NCBI GenBank assembly: GCA_034766995.1 | Contig: CM068317.1 | Span: 49,976,425 to 50,040,424, forward strand | Source of the DNA: Acanthacorydalis orientalis | Lineage: Eukaryota > Arthropoda > Insecta > Megaloptera > Corydalidae | Direction of reading: 5' to 3' | DNA length: 64,000 nt | Shown: piece after piece, positions 46,701-57,974 of the stretch | Numbering within the stretch: position 1 is the stretch's first letter | Layout: every line of letters starts with the position of its first letter | Made by a program: the position numbers and the translations under genes | The notes under the pieces: generated by a model | Told to the model about the DNA's origin: nothing | Seen by the model: the letters and a program-made list of their open reading frames with translations, nothing else | Database searches by the model: none

Positions 46701-46763
46701 TCGCTGGTCGTCGAAATCGTTCGCATAACATAACGTCTTTCCTCTCATTTTAATTTTTTCCAT
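43739..46763 (-). CDS. CCDC13: Coiled-coil domain-containing protein 13 homologue
   Basis: In vertebrates CCDC13 is a centriolar-satellite protein needed for cilium assembly. Minus-strand exons in order: 46763-46599, 45839-45527, 45456-44936, 44858-44598, 44499-44216 and 43913-43739. Phases all agree, giving 572 residues (human 715). After an acidic, Ser-rich N-terminus the rest is almost continuous heptad-rich coiled coil. Family identity rests on IIELSKKVRELTSEVESYKS and on ANRLLGQEIGES...GWRGRAQQVLSLQQRVQELQ, which mirror the human AQKVLAxEVGED and WRGRAQQILVLQ blocks. HDDQLIQAL and RIRLLELVAVLNTRV are further matching segments. The start ATG at 46763 is the most upstream in the frame but a further 5' exon cannot be excluded. 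Introns carry foldback-MITE copies (46019-46428 and 43960-44050). Confidence 0.85.
43960..44050. mobile_element. Foldback-MITE left arm with intact terminus
   Basis: CAGTTCTGACACTGGCCGAA follows directly after TA at 43958-43959 and continues attcgctttcacgaattctc, cgtttcacaccacggaccac. In the last CCDC13 intron. Confidence 0.65.
46019..46428. mobile_element. Foldback MITE with internal insertion
   Basis: Left arm from CAGTTCTGACACTGTC through gatggcgatgccttcattct. Right arm from taggatgatggcatct to gaattcatttgtgg. About 110 bases of unrelated, GC-richer sequence (46260-46370) separate the right-arm pieces. In CCDC13 intron 1. Confidence 0.65.
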
Positions 46764-47348
46764 TCGAACGCGACCGATTGCGAACTGTCAGATCGGATTT
46801 GACATCGACACAGAACGTGGGACGATTATTCATTTATTTTTTTATTGTTTGAACCCTTCATGCACGTGCAAGTCCCGTAAACAAACACTGATATTAAATA
46901 TAGTCGATGATTTGTCTCTATCCTGGCAAGACTTACTTTTTTCTCGATTTGTCAGGCATTGTTCGTTTTCATAATAAAAAAAAACACATTGTCCGATGTT
47001 TGCATTTTGATTAGTTCAGTGAAACAAGGGTAAATACAGCTAAAGTATATACAAGTGTGTGTGTGTGTGAACATCCCTTAAAATAATCGAAAACGCAACT
47101 GGCATCGTTCTTCAGTGTTTTATTGTCTGTTTCATAAAATACATTACGTTTTACATTTGATTCAATACACGCATATCGAGGAACATAGCAACATGTATTT
47201 ATATATTCATATATAAAATAATAATGATAATAATATGGAGAACATCGCAAAGCATCGCCTCGTGAATAATCGATGCGTCGATATCCTTTTGTACGACGGG
47301 AAGAGGGAGCGCGCGGACGTCTTTGTAAATCTTTCTGTTAAAATGAAT
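46764..47348. other. Spacer upstream of CCDC13
   Basis: AT-rich. A GT-rich run lies near 47055-47068. Probably CCDC13 promoter and 5' UTR. Nothing else is supported. Confidence 0.4.
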
Positions 47349-47479
47349 TCAGTGGGACGGTGCCTCCCGCGGCAGCGCGCCGGAGGAAAATTGCTCGGCC
47401 ACTTCGTGAAAACCGCCGACGCACGAGACGTTCATGTCGTCGGGATCCAATACTCGTTCCTGCGAAACGGCCCGAGGTC
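47349..47479 (-). CDS. Possible terminal exon of unknown protein
   Basis: A minus-strand frame with strongly coding-like, GC3-rich codons ends at a TGA (47351-47349). It reads VLDPDDMNVSCVGGFHEVAE and on to LPREAPSH. It starts after an acceptor: a weak gggggag at 47480-47481 gives phase 1, and a better cag at 47460-47462 gives phase 0. With the phase-1 acceptor it could be an alternative last exon of the small membrane-protein gene upstream, whose donors are phase 1. No family is recognised. Confidence 0.35.
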
Positions 47480-47549
47480 CTCCCCCGTTTGAAAAAGAGA
47501 CGCCGGACGTGCCGCGCGCGCCCTTTCTCGTTTTTACGTAACGAAATTG

Positions 47550-47811
47550 AACACTTAAACACCCGGCATTGCATTTTTGTCGCGTTTTTCAACTGCCACT
47601 AAACCCCCGGCAATTAATTTTTGGAATGTGTAACATGATACCCTTTCTGCGCCAGTATCTTCATCATTTGCTTCACTATCACTTTACAGCGTGCGTCTAT
47701 GGAACATAGTTCCAGCCTAGGGCACAGCAAGACGAATTCTAGAAATTCCATAAAAAATTGCCGGATGTTCACATAAGTCTACGAATTAAATAGCCGGCTG
47801 TTTAAGTGTTA
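47550..47811. mobile_element. Inverted-repeat element, about 260 bp
   Basis: AACACTTAAACACCCGGC at the left end and the complement of GCCGGCTGTTTAAGTGTTA at the right. A second inner inverted pair (cggcaattaattttt; aaaaaattgccgg) nests inside. Non-coding. No clear target duplication. Confidence 0.55.
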
Positions 47812-47821
47812 ATCGAATTGC

Positions 47822-48400
47822 GTTCGTCTCGTCTTGTTTGCTTTCCCATGTAAAAGCTAATATAAAAAAATTGGCATCGTTTTCGTGTCGGTCCCATTGA
47901 GTACGCTTTCCCCACATTTGATTACCTCCCTACAACCCGCTCACCAGAATCCCAGAGATGACTGAATAACGTACAAGACGGACTGTAGAAATCTTATTTT
48001 TTAAAAGTAACTAAAATACATTCTGTCCCGTCTTGTTTGTTTTTCCGCATAATAGCTAATGTAAAAAAATCGGCATCGTTCTTGTCTGTTAAATCGATCG
48101 AGTGCACTTTCTCTACATCTGATCGACTCTCTGTAGAGAACCACCAGAATTGCACGAACGATCGAAGAATATACAAGAGCGACTGTAAAAATCTTATTTT
48201 TATGAATTGTACAATCAATAATGATACTTCGTCTCGTTTTATTTGTTTTTCCGCTTAGTGGCTGATACGGAAAAATGACTCTTTCTTGTGTTAATCACAT
48301 CGAGTGCACCTTCTCTAAATTTGATTGTATCGATACGAAACCCTGCCAGGATCGCAAGAACGAGCGAATAATATGCCAGGCGGGCTGCAAAAATGAAAGT
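47822..48400. repeat. Diverged tandem triplication, unit about 200 bp
   Basis: Three head-to-tail units begin near 47822, 48020 and 48227. Each has a CGTCTCGTcTTgTTTG-like start, an AATrGCTAATGTAAAAAAAT-like block, an ATCGAGTGCACTTTCTCTAC-like block and a GACTGTAGAAATCTTATTTT end. They differ by many substitutions. Two units keep short minus-strand open frames that resemble each other. Downstream of the small membrane-protein gene, perhaps within its 3' UTR. Confidence 0.7.
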
Positions 48401-48844
48401 GGTCGACGGGAGCGTTCGTTCGTCGGTACACGGCAGGAGGAAATGAAAATAAATGAATGAAAAAAAACAACACAAACACCGGCGGCATTAGGTACAATCG
48501 TATAATATTAAATAACGAAAATAGAGTTCTCATGTACAACAAGTGCTCCGGACGTTCCCGCGAACGGAACCGTTCGGGCGCGGCGGCGAAGACCGTTCCA
48601 AAAACGGGCGATTCCGTGCGAGCGCGTACGCCGGACGTGCCCTTCGAACGGGGCAAGAGTCGGCTAGCTGAACACCGGCGAGAGTGTGCTCCGGCGTGAC
48701 GTGAACCTAAGGCAGTGGTGGTGGTGGCGCGCGGAGGCGGCGGCGCACGCGCTACGGTCTTCGGGTGGTACGGAATCCATCGTTTTTAAAACGGTCTCCG
48801 GCGACGGTGGCGTTCGATACGGGGACAGCGGACGGACGAGCTGC

Positions 48845-50068
48845 TCATTTCTTCTTCTTCATCTGCTTCTGCTTCCTCTTCTCCTCGCGCTTCTTCTCCT
48901 TCTCCGTCAGCGATTTGTACAGCTTGTAGCCGAAGAACACTGTAACGAAACGGAACGATCGGATCGTCTGAGAATGGCGTTTCGGTCGTCCTCTTCGAGT
49001 TTCGACCGCCGTGCTACGTTCGTACGTCGTAAAACTCAGTACCGAGATACCCGGAAACAGTACGAGCACCGTAGTAGAATTCGAAGAGAAAAACCCGACG
49101 GCGAACGCTCGAATAGGACGATTCGAGCACGGCGGTTAACGTCTACGGACGTATAACTGTATATATCCTCTAGATTTCCATCGTCTAGGACGTTTGTGTC
49201 GTTGAGTTATTTTTAAATACTTTTCGCTTAACGGTCACGTCTGCTCCGAATAAATCGGATCGGCGGCACGGATTCGACCGTTCGCGTACCGTCGGGTCTT
49301 CGGAGTCCGATAAACGGAAATCGAATAAGCGAGATGATTCGTCGTTCGCATCGTGGGACTTCTACGTTCGAAATGAAAGAATCGTTCTGAAATTTTACAT
49401 TTCTTACGAAAATTTTATTTTATTTCCGTTCGTGTTTCCGAACGGTTGTCGTTTTTATAATAAAAGTTACATCGTTCTGTTTTTGGATTCGAATTGATTC
49501 GGTAAACGAGCGGTTAAACGTACACTGATCCGTACGATTAGCGCGTAAAGCCGGATCGTCGACCGCGTGCGATTCGATCGTGTACCGACTGTCGTCTGTT
49601 AACGTTACTTTTACGTTTCGTAGGATCTATTTAGTTTATGAAACCCTACTATTTATTTTTTGAAATTGCATAAAATTATAAATTACTAGCTTATTTGTCT
49701 TACTTTAAATCCTGTGTGAAATTGTACGATACAGAAGTCTAATGTTCTTCTACTTAAAATATTGTAGAAACAACATGATTTTTATCGTTTTATCGGTCGA
49801 CATATTCAAACGTTCTATCGTTACCGTACGTACTACACCCGTTTATCGGTTGAGGACGTCTATTACTAAGTTTTTTTTAAAAATCTACATTACCGAAAGG
49901 TATCAGTACGAGTAACACGATTCCCATCGTTTTCCATGTACTGCCGTCGTTTCGTAAATCGCTCTGTGCTCTTTTAACCGCTGAAATTGTTCCCCAGATA
50001 TCTGCTATTTTATCTAACAATAATTTATCCAATTCTTCTTCGGTCAGTGATTCTTCGTCTGGGTTCAT
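48845..50068 (-). CDS. Small single-pass membrane protein, short-head isoform (alternative first exon)
   Basis: Exon 50068-49894 joins the same last exon (48939-48845) in the same phase, giving 89 residues. The acidic head reads DEESLTEEELDKLLLDKIAD and DIWGTISAVKRAQSDL. Its own half of the membrane helix (MGIVLLVLIPF) is completed by VFFGYKL from the shared exon. A purine-rich cag upstream (about 50080) could in principle splice it as a cassette to the 50327 donor in phase, but its pyrimidine tract is very poor. A second promoter between 50069 and 50326 is the simpler reading. Function unknown. Confidence 0.65.
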
Positions 50069-50624
50069 TTCTCTTGACCCTGTTTCTTCGATCTTCGTTT
50101 AAAATTTATTTTCTATATACTTCGGGTTAAGTTCGATACTACTCGAAACTTATTTATTATTGATTTCGTTGCCAAAACATAAAATATTATCACGTCTAAA
50201 ATTATCCGTGCGTGCGTATATAACCGATCTGTTTGTCAATAATTCGATACGTATTAGTCAATATTTGTTCGAGATAAGATAAATCCGGCAGTACGAGCCT
50301 GCGAGAGTGTAAAAAGAAAATCTTACCAAAAATCAACGTCATGATAAACAAAAGGCCAAACAGAACTAAGAACTGATAGCTCGGTGAGGATTTCATCGAA
50401 TTCAACTGCTCCAGGTTCATGTTGCCGTCGCTCTGCGATAAGACCGATTGGAGCAACGAGTTCTTCTCTTCATCGGATATACCTTGCATGCCGTTGATCA
50501 TTTCGAGGATCTTTTCCAGCGAAGGCATGGGTACGTCATCGTAATTGATCGGGACGTCCTGCGGAACATCTTCCGGCTGTGCCGTGATAGTTTCCAGTAT
50601 TTCTTGGGCCTCGCGAGAATTCAT
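48845..50624 (-). CDS. Small single-pass membrane protein, long-head isoform
   Basis: Minus-strand exons 50624-50327 and 48939-48845 (phase 1 join) encode 130 residues. The N-terminal ~75 residues are acidic and Met/Leu-rich (MPSLEKILEMINGMQG; DEEKNSLLQSVLSQ). One transmembrane helix follows (YQFLVLFGLLFIMTLIF then VFFGYKL). The tail is very basic (EKEKKREEKRKQKQMKKKK) and ends in KKKK, which fits a dilysine ER-retrieval signal if the tail is cytosolic. The splice junction falls inside the membrane helix. The helix-then-KL-then-Glu/Lys tail resembles the plan of SMIM15-type proteins, but the heads do not match and I do not recognise the family. The gene shares its last exon with the short-head isoform. 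Confidence 0.75.
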
Positions 50625-51699
50625 GTTCTATGGTAGAGACCGATACTCTCTTACAAAGGTGTACGAGCACAATCCAGACGAACAGACTGTTCGACTGACA
50701 AATATCGACTGGCTCTGATAAGATGCAGCAATTGTACTATTGTGAGTGGAGAGATATCATCATCGCCAACGTGGATCCTAGTAGTGTTTACGTGGTGTAT
50801 AAAAAATGCTGATCTACAGAATTTACTTGTTTATAATTACATACACCTCATGAGTGTAAGATACATTGGTAAACAGATTTATGATAACATTTACAAGTGT
50901 ATGATAGTACAAAGTACAATTGTCGCATGTATCGTTGTCTCATATGTATTTTCGGTATCTTTTAAGTGTACTTAAATAACTTAATTTGTTTTGGTAACAT
51001 TTTAAACATATTTATTTATTATTTTTTTAATTGCCAGTGATAAAATTATTGGATGTGTATATGTTTGTATGATATTTTTGATTAGATTTCATGAGACAAT
51101 ATATATTTGTGGGTAGATGGAAAATGATTAAGAACGTTTTTATTAATTAGAAAAAATGTTTTTAATTTAAAAAAAAAAATAAAATTTCAATCGGCCATTT
51201 TTCGTTGGACGTCAAAACAGGAGAGGAAAAAAGATATTTTAGTCTTCTAAAAGATCTGATATGTAACCACAAATCAGATTTCATATCTGAAAAATAGAGG
51301 CGTCTGATTTGTCGACGCGCGTATCCAGAAGGCACCGGCACGGAAGTCGATTCGTTATTGTTACTGTTGTTGACTGTCAACAATTGTAGAATGTTATTCA
51401 GTTGAGAGCGTCTGTGTTCATTTTATTTAACGTGTCATTGTGTTTAAATATTCCATTTAAAATGGTCCAAACATTCGTAATAGATGAATGTTCAGTGTTG
51501 TGAAAAGACGAATTGAAAAAAACGTCGACTGAGAACGTTACGATATATCTGGAGAGTGCAGTGAATGCAATGTGGACACTCATGTAAGTTCACCCGATAT
51601 GTTTTTTTTTTGTTTCTTAATGCTGATAATTATTTCCAATTGAAGTATTATGCAATGATATTATTGTTTGTTATCATATAGTTCACCAAATCTATAAGC

Positions 51700-51701
<2 letters not shown>

Positions 51702-51742
<41 letters not shown>
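51702..51742. repeat. (TA)n microsatellite
   Basis: Pure TA run. Confidence 0.9.
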
Positions 51743-51746
<4 letters not shown>

Positions 51747-51775
51747 AAATAAATATTTGCATAATATAGTACACG

Positions 51776-51778
<3 letters not shown>

Positions 51779-51832
<54 letters not shown>

Positions 51833-51834
51833 AT
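51779..51834. repeat. (TA)n microsatellite
   Basis: Second TA run 37 bases after the previous one, ending tgtatgtatata. Confidence 0.9.
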
Positions 51835-52739
51835 AATTGCATATTATTATAAATAAATGACAATTGGTTTTAAATAATTACCGGGGTTTAAAACAATGTT
51901 ATTTAATATAAAATCAAACCAAATACTTGACTTTAAAATAAAATTAAGTAATTGCATGCATCATTCCCTCATTGTATCGAAGCTGCAATCTATCAGTTTT
52001 GAATAAAACCTGTTTAAAAGTATAAAATTTCATTTTTTCTTCTGTTAATTTGTTATTTTTATTCAACGATATATCTTTTTTGTTGTTAAATAACATTGTT
52101 TTATATATTGACAATCATTGGAATGTATTACGGTAAGTGCAGTCTTATTATTTGGTTAATATTGACTTCGAATTTATTTGTATCGAATTTTTTTTCGTTT
52201 TTCGAATATTTCAAGATTATAAAATTACAATTCAATTTCTTTACCTTGTTTTTGATATTTAATTTTTGAAAGATGTACATTTATGAACGAGATTAGTTCT
52301 TTTGCTAGTTTTCAATTATTTCATGTCAATATTTATATAATTTGTTAGTAAAAGTAAATGTCTTTTTTCTTTTTTTTTATTATTTTTTCTGTTATCAATG
52401 TTTTGATATTCGACGCAATTGAATATTTAACATGTAGTTTATGTTTTATTATATTTTTTTAATTATACATACAGACTATTTTACGATACATTTTCATTGC
52501 CTTTTCTTTCAGCATAATTTTGAATATTCTTTAAAATGTATTTATATTTACTGATGTGTTGGATGAGATTGTTTTAAATCCGACAATATTTTCCGTTTAT
52601 TTCGAACAATCAGATAATTTTAAATATAGAATGAATCATGAATAATATTTTTTATTCTTAAATTATTGTTTTTTTTTTAAAAAAAAAACCGTTTTCTTAA
52701 TGGAGCGCATACTTTCCACCGCGTAACAATTTTTTATTG

Positions 52740-52741
<2 letters not shown>

Positions 52742-52776
<35 letters not shown>
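52742..52776. repeat. (TA)n microsatellite
   Basis: Pure TA run 45 bases upstream of the hAT-type MITE. Confidence 0.85.
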
Positions 52777-52778
<2 letters not shown>

Positions 52779-52820
52779 GTATATGTAATCGTATCGACTT
52801 TGTTTACTAATTGTTCCGAG

Positions 52821-53126
52821 CAATGGTGCACCTGAGGGAAGGGGGGGGGTCAAGAGGTCCTGGTACCTCTCAAAAGAAAATGAAAAATATATTAGAAAAC
52901 AAAACAAAATCACCTCGGGAAAATACTTCTATATACACAGAGAAATTAATGTAACCACGCCTGAAGTAATTCAAGAGCTTTGTAAAAATAAAAGAATGGT
53001 GGATTGTATTCTTGAAATAATTTTTTTCAATCATCTAATGAATTCTATTGAATTCACATTAAAAAAAATTATCCGTTCAACGCGCACCCTCCCCTTCCAC
53101 AAGATTAAATCCTGAGTGCACCGCTG
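52821..53126. mobile_element. hAT-type MITE with 8-bp target duplication
   Basis: The 306-bp element starts CAATGGTGCACCTGAG and its other end reads, in complement, CAGCGGTGCACTCAGG. It is flanked on both sides by the 8-mer GTTCCGAG (52813-52820 and 53127-53134), a perfect target site duplication of the length made by hAT transposases. GGTGCAC-type ends are also typical of hAT elements. The interior is AT-rich with no coding frame, so it is non-autonomous. A nine-G run lies near the left end and its CCCTCCCC counterpart near the right. Confidence 0.85.
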
Positions 53127-53343
53127 GTTCCGAGTTTTCAATGTCGTGTTAAGTTGTCTCTTGAACTTGACATTTGAACTTTTGACACTTTTTTGAACTT
53201 TCGACATTTTTAGCAGATTTTAAACTATTAGTTGAAGAACTAGACTTCGAACTTGCAGTTCAAAGTCTACTTGAAAATGACAGTTTCTAAATTTGTTTTG
53301 TAAGAGACATAACATTAAAGATTCGAATACTAAAATTGAATAT

Positions 53344-53560
53344 TTAGGTAGATAGATAAAAAGGCAGATGATACATAGGTAGATATGTAAATAAACAGAT
53401 AGGTAGGTACGTAGGAAGATAGCTAAATATATAGATAAAACGTAAGTAGATAGGTAGATAGATCCATAGATAGATATATAAGTAAATTCGTAGGTAGATG
53501 CGTAGGTAAATAAAATAGTAAGGTAGATAGATACGTAGATTGATACATAAATACTGTCAT
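53344..53560. repeat. Degenerate TAGN tetranucleotide repeat
   Basis: Repeated tagatagataaa, ataggtagat and gtaggtacgtagg blocks with a 4-base period over ~200 bases. The complementary type (ctatctatctgcttacgtat) occurs at 57972-58058. Confidence 0.75.
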
Positions 53561-53623
53561 TTGATGATTTAAATTAAATATTGTTTAGATTGCATTCAAC
53601 GTTTGTTTTTACGGTTACAAATG

Positions 53624-53628
<5 letters not shown>

Positions 53629-53709
<81 letters not shown>
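53629..53709. repeat. (TA)40 microsatellite
   Basis: About 80 uninterrupted TA bases. Confidence 0.95.
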
Positions 53710-53711
<2 letters not shown>

Positions 53712-54083
53712 TGGGAAAAATTCTATAAATAAATGTAAAAACATAAATATTTAGAATTATTAATGAATAGATTTTGTGTTAAATAAAAAAATATCAAAAT
53801 ATTTTAAACATTTGTAAAATGGATGTACCAGGCACATTTCTGAAATATCTCTATAAATATTATATTATATATATATATATATATTAATGCACATGCACTT
53901 ATTATTATAGGCGGTGTATTTACTTACATATTGCAAATTCTTTTAATCGTTAATAAAGTATGAAATGAAGAATAGAAAAGTGTTTTTTTCTTATTTTCAG
54001 TTGGAAATGTTTTGGATAATCCTTGCTTGTTTTAATTTTGTATATTGAAATTCTAGTTAACAATATGTTACCCATATGGATAC

Positions 54084-54087
<4 letters not shown>

Positions 54088-54151
<64 letters not shown>
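54088..54151. repeat. (TA)n microsatellite
   Basis: About 31 TA units. Confidence 0.95.
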
Positions 54152-54155
<4 letters not shown>

Positions 54156-54252
54156 CTCTAGTTTCTGTCTATAAAATGTCAAGGGTTGGTTTAAAACAAA
54201 TATTATTTAGTTTACATTAAACATATTTGTTTGTACATTTATACATCTCTAG

Positions 54253-54255
<3 letters not shown>

Positions 54256-54302
<47 letters not shown>
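54256..54302. repeat. (TA)n microsatellite
   Basis: About 23 TA units, 105 bases after the previous tract. Similar lead-ins (tatacctctctag and catctctagggtata) suggest inversion or duplication. Confidence 0.9.
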
Positions 54303-54303
<1 letters not shown>

Positions 54304-55117
54304 CGAACTCTTGTACAACGAAGTAACTATTTAACAAAAGGCAGTTTGTTGCTAGTAGCTTCAAATGTGCACGAATGTGTAAATACACTTGTGTACATGC
54401 ATATTGTATCCAATACGTGATCTCACTTGTCGGCATTGAGCACACACAGGATACACACTAACCTGATAAGCTGACGAAAATGATTCCAGGTATAATAAAC
54501 ACTGAATTTGAAAATCCGTGCTCGATGGGTCCGTCCTGTCCGCCGCTTAAATCGACCATCGTTTACACACTGCCTGTATGTTTGCACCGCGATTCGAACT
54601 AATCTTCCCGGTTAGGAAAAATCGTCGATGTTTGTGTACGTTTTTTTCTCTTCCTTATATTTCGTTTATTTCTCGCCGTATTCAACAATGTGACGGTACA
54701 ATATTGATGACGCGTTATGTGTACGGTCCGGTGGTTGTAGATGTCTCGTATTATTTGCTACGCGTCTCTTTTTATTTGACAGTTTAGTGGAAACGCGCGT
54801 CGGTGCTTGGTTGTATGTATGATGAGGTGCTACATGTGACTTTCGGATGGAGGGGACGTTTCGTATCTGGTATAATAACGTATCATGGGGCGAGGCAACA
54901 GCACACCTAACGATTTATATCTCTTTATTAGATTTTATTTTTTTTTTAAAAAAACAACGAATTCGATTTCACCTGGAGATTCGAGGAACATTCGTACGAT
55001 AAATAGTGATCTACTTTCACGTCTGTGCCATACAACTATTAAATAATCATAAAAAGTACATCTTTTGATTTAGTATTCATTCAGGCGTGCGATTACCAAA
55101 AATTGTATGAATAAACC

Positions 55118-55430
55118 TAATTTCCAAAATGAATTTTTCACTCATTCCGCAATTGACAAAAAGAGTTTTCTTATCAAAAATGTTCAATCTTTTTTTATTA
55201 TTTTCGAGTATTATTTTTGTGTATTTCAATTGCAATTCCATCATCTTCAGAGTCCCAAGTTATACAAAGCTCTTAGGATGATGGTATCGTCAATGAAATG
55301 TCCATAAGAACAATCAAAAGACGGCATTAACCATTTATTGAACGGGTTTTTTTATAGGATTTTTTTGTAGTTTGTGGAATGAGAGAATCATTCATTTGTG
55401 AGAATGAATTCATCGCCAGTTTTAGAAGTA
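55118..55430. mobile_element. Foldback MITE, near full-length
   Basis: Left arm aatgaatttttcactcattc, then atcaaaaatgttcaatc and the ccatcatcttcagagtccca core. The right arm mirrors it (aggatgatggtatcg; catttattgaacggg; ttcatttgtgagaatgaatt). Confidence 0.7.
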
Positions 55431-57224
55431 TATCTTGAATAAATTTAATATCGGACATTAGATATAAGCTACAATCATCTGTGTTACTTGGACGCATTTC
55501 AGAATACATTTATGGAGTCAGTTTACATCAAGTTATGATTTTTTAAAATTTCGTGTTTTCTCGTTATAAACAGTCATGTCATCGTTAAAATCCTGCCTAG
55601 AGACACAGTCACTTTAAGAAATCACGATCGATGATGTATTTACTCGGTTGTATCTTTAAGAAATGTTGTCAAGTTCGATTTCTTAGCATTGATCCAACTA
55701 CAGGATTAAATTGTTTTGAGAAATAGGATTGAAACCGGACCAGCAAATCCTAAATGTTAGATTTGGTTACGAATTAAAATATCTAACGATTGAGGTCTTT
55801 AATTCTTTATCTTATCGGATATTAAATAAATATATCAACATACATCTGCTTGAAAAATTATATTTATCCGTTACCATAACGTCAATATTATAAATATAAA
55901 TTCATATTTATAATATTTACAATAAATTCATTTGTCGACTTGATAAATGTGTGTGCATTTTTAATATTTTCATATTTTCGAAATTTAAAGTTCAATCATT
56001 CACTGCTAATTCGATTTGATTGAAATTATAATCCAATATTTTATAATATTTACGTTCACTTTTACTTTGTATAGGATCCATGTATTAAATGAGATGTTTA
56101 TTTTTAACATTTATTTGATTTTAGTCGAGACTCAAACGTAACAAGTATTTATTTGTATGTATATAAATTTATGTATGCTTTACGTTTCTATTTCTTCTTT
56201 TATTTGCTTAAAAGAATCAAAAACATTTTTCAAGTAGACGATATTATTAAAATACATCGATTTATTTCAATTAAATATCGGTTAAACGTTTCCTTTCTTG
56301 ATCAATGAGTCGAGTTTCTATTTTTAGACAAGAGATGTCTGTACTAGTCGCATAGCGATGCTAATTTCTAGAATAAAGTAAAAGCTGTTTGATTATTTTT
56401 ATAATGTTTAATTACCATGTAACTTCATAGAAATTATTTTAATGTGGCTCGATAGAAACGTTTTTTTAATGATTAATTATAAACTAGGAGTGAAAAGGCT
56501 GATAGTTAAACAGAATTAATTTGTGTTTGTTTCATTGTAGTTATATTGTATACTTTTTTTATAATTTTTTCATTTTTTTTATAGTGTATAGCAAGTAGTT
56601 CTTTTATTTTTAAAAAAATTATTGCATTGCTTTCGTGAAAAAGCTTCTTACAAACAATCAATATGTTCATAGAGAACAGGCTTGAAAAATATACAAAACA
56701 TTACAAACCGTGAAAGAATCAATTGTATCCTGAAATATAATAACGCGCAGTACTCTTATCAAAAAAGCCGATAAAATTTAATTACTGCATTTTATTCAAC
56801 ACGATAATACACAATCAGAAAATCAATTTACAAAGTGTCCTCCAACTCGACAACAAACATTAATAATTAATTACACATGCTGTACAAATCATTAGAAATA
56901 TCATCGCATTTATTCCTTGTATTTTTATAATATTTTATCGATTCTTAATGGGAAAATGTTAAACGATAAAAAAAAATTAACTGAACATCGTGATCTTTTT
57001 AATTTAATTACTTGTTGTTTTTTTTAATAGTACATTTTTTATTACTTGTTATGTGGAATATGTTTGATAAGAATTCATATCTAAATATAAAAATATGTAA
57101 AAATTTATTTCAACTCTGTCATACAGTGAGTACATTGTAAGTGAGTTTTTTCAAAAGTACGCTCTACCAAAAAAAAAACACACATTGAGATCTTTTCGCG
57201 CGTTGTTTTCTCAGGACAAGAACC

Positions 57225-57929
57225 TTAACAGCAACATTCTTCATTGTTTATCCGGACGTCGTCGACGTACAGTTCGTACTGGATGCCTTTTTTCTTATCA
57301 TTGGCCGCCGACGCCACAATGCACGCTTCTTTCGCACCGATTTCGAATCTCGTCTCGGTGCCGCGATCCGTGAATTCACCATCCGCTTCGATCTTTTGCC
57401 CGTTCATCCAAATGTCCAAACTTATTTTATCTATCAAACAAAATCTCATTGATCAATTTTCTGATTGTTGCTCGTGCGCATTTCGACAGCGATGCCGTCA
57501 CCTTCAGAGCGCCGAGGCGTACAAAAAATTTAACTGTTTTAAAGATAGAAGAGGAAAGTCGAATTTTCGATTCTTACCTAGAACCAATCTCGTCTGTTTG
57601 TTGTCTCTGTGCGGTACGAACCAAACGAGTATATTCTTCGATTGCTTTTTGATAAATTCGTTCAGCTCTTGTCCGTCAACAAGGAGTTGGTACTCGTACG
57701 TGAATGCCGGACGCGGTTCGACGCGTAGAATGCACGTGTGGGTCGATTCCGGTTCGCCTAGTGTGAACACCTCGTCTCCGACTAATCGGAACATCCATTC
57801 GCGCCGTAAAATCTCCTAAATTCAAACAGAGGAACGTCTGTTTGTCCATTTATCTACATTTATAAAAAAAAGAATGTTTTGCGTATCCGTCTTTTCCTTA
57901 TCCATTCCTATCTAATTACCTCTCTCTCT

Positions 57930-57974
<45 letters not shown>

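Larger units (their letters stand above)
50640..57224. other. Gene-poor 6.6-kb spacer
   Basis: Very AT-rich. It holds many (TA)n tracts, one hAT-type MITE (52821-53126), a degenerate TAGN tetranucleotide tract (53344-53560), a foldback MITE (55118-55430) and local TTGAACTTTTGACA-like direct repeats near 53160-53210. No supported gene. The likely FAIM poly(A) signal (TTTATT on plus) is at 57104-57109. Confidence 0.6.

Noticed and set aside
48686..49156. 156-codon plus-strand frame with a Leu run
   Set aside because: The Leu run is the antisense of the Lys-rich tail exon of the small membrane protein.
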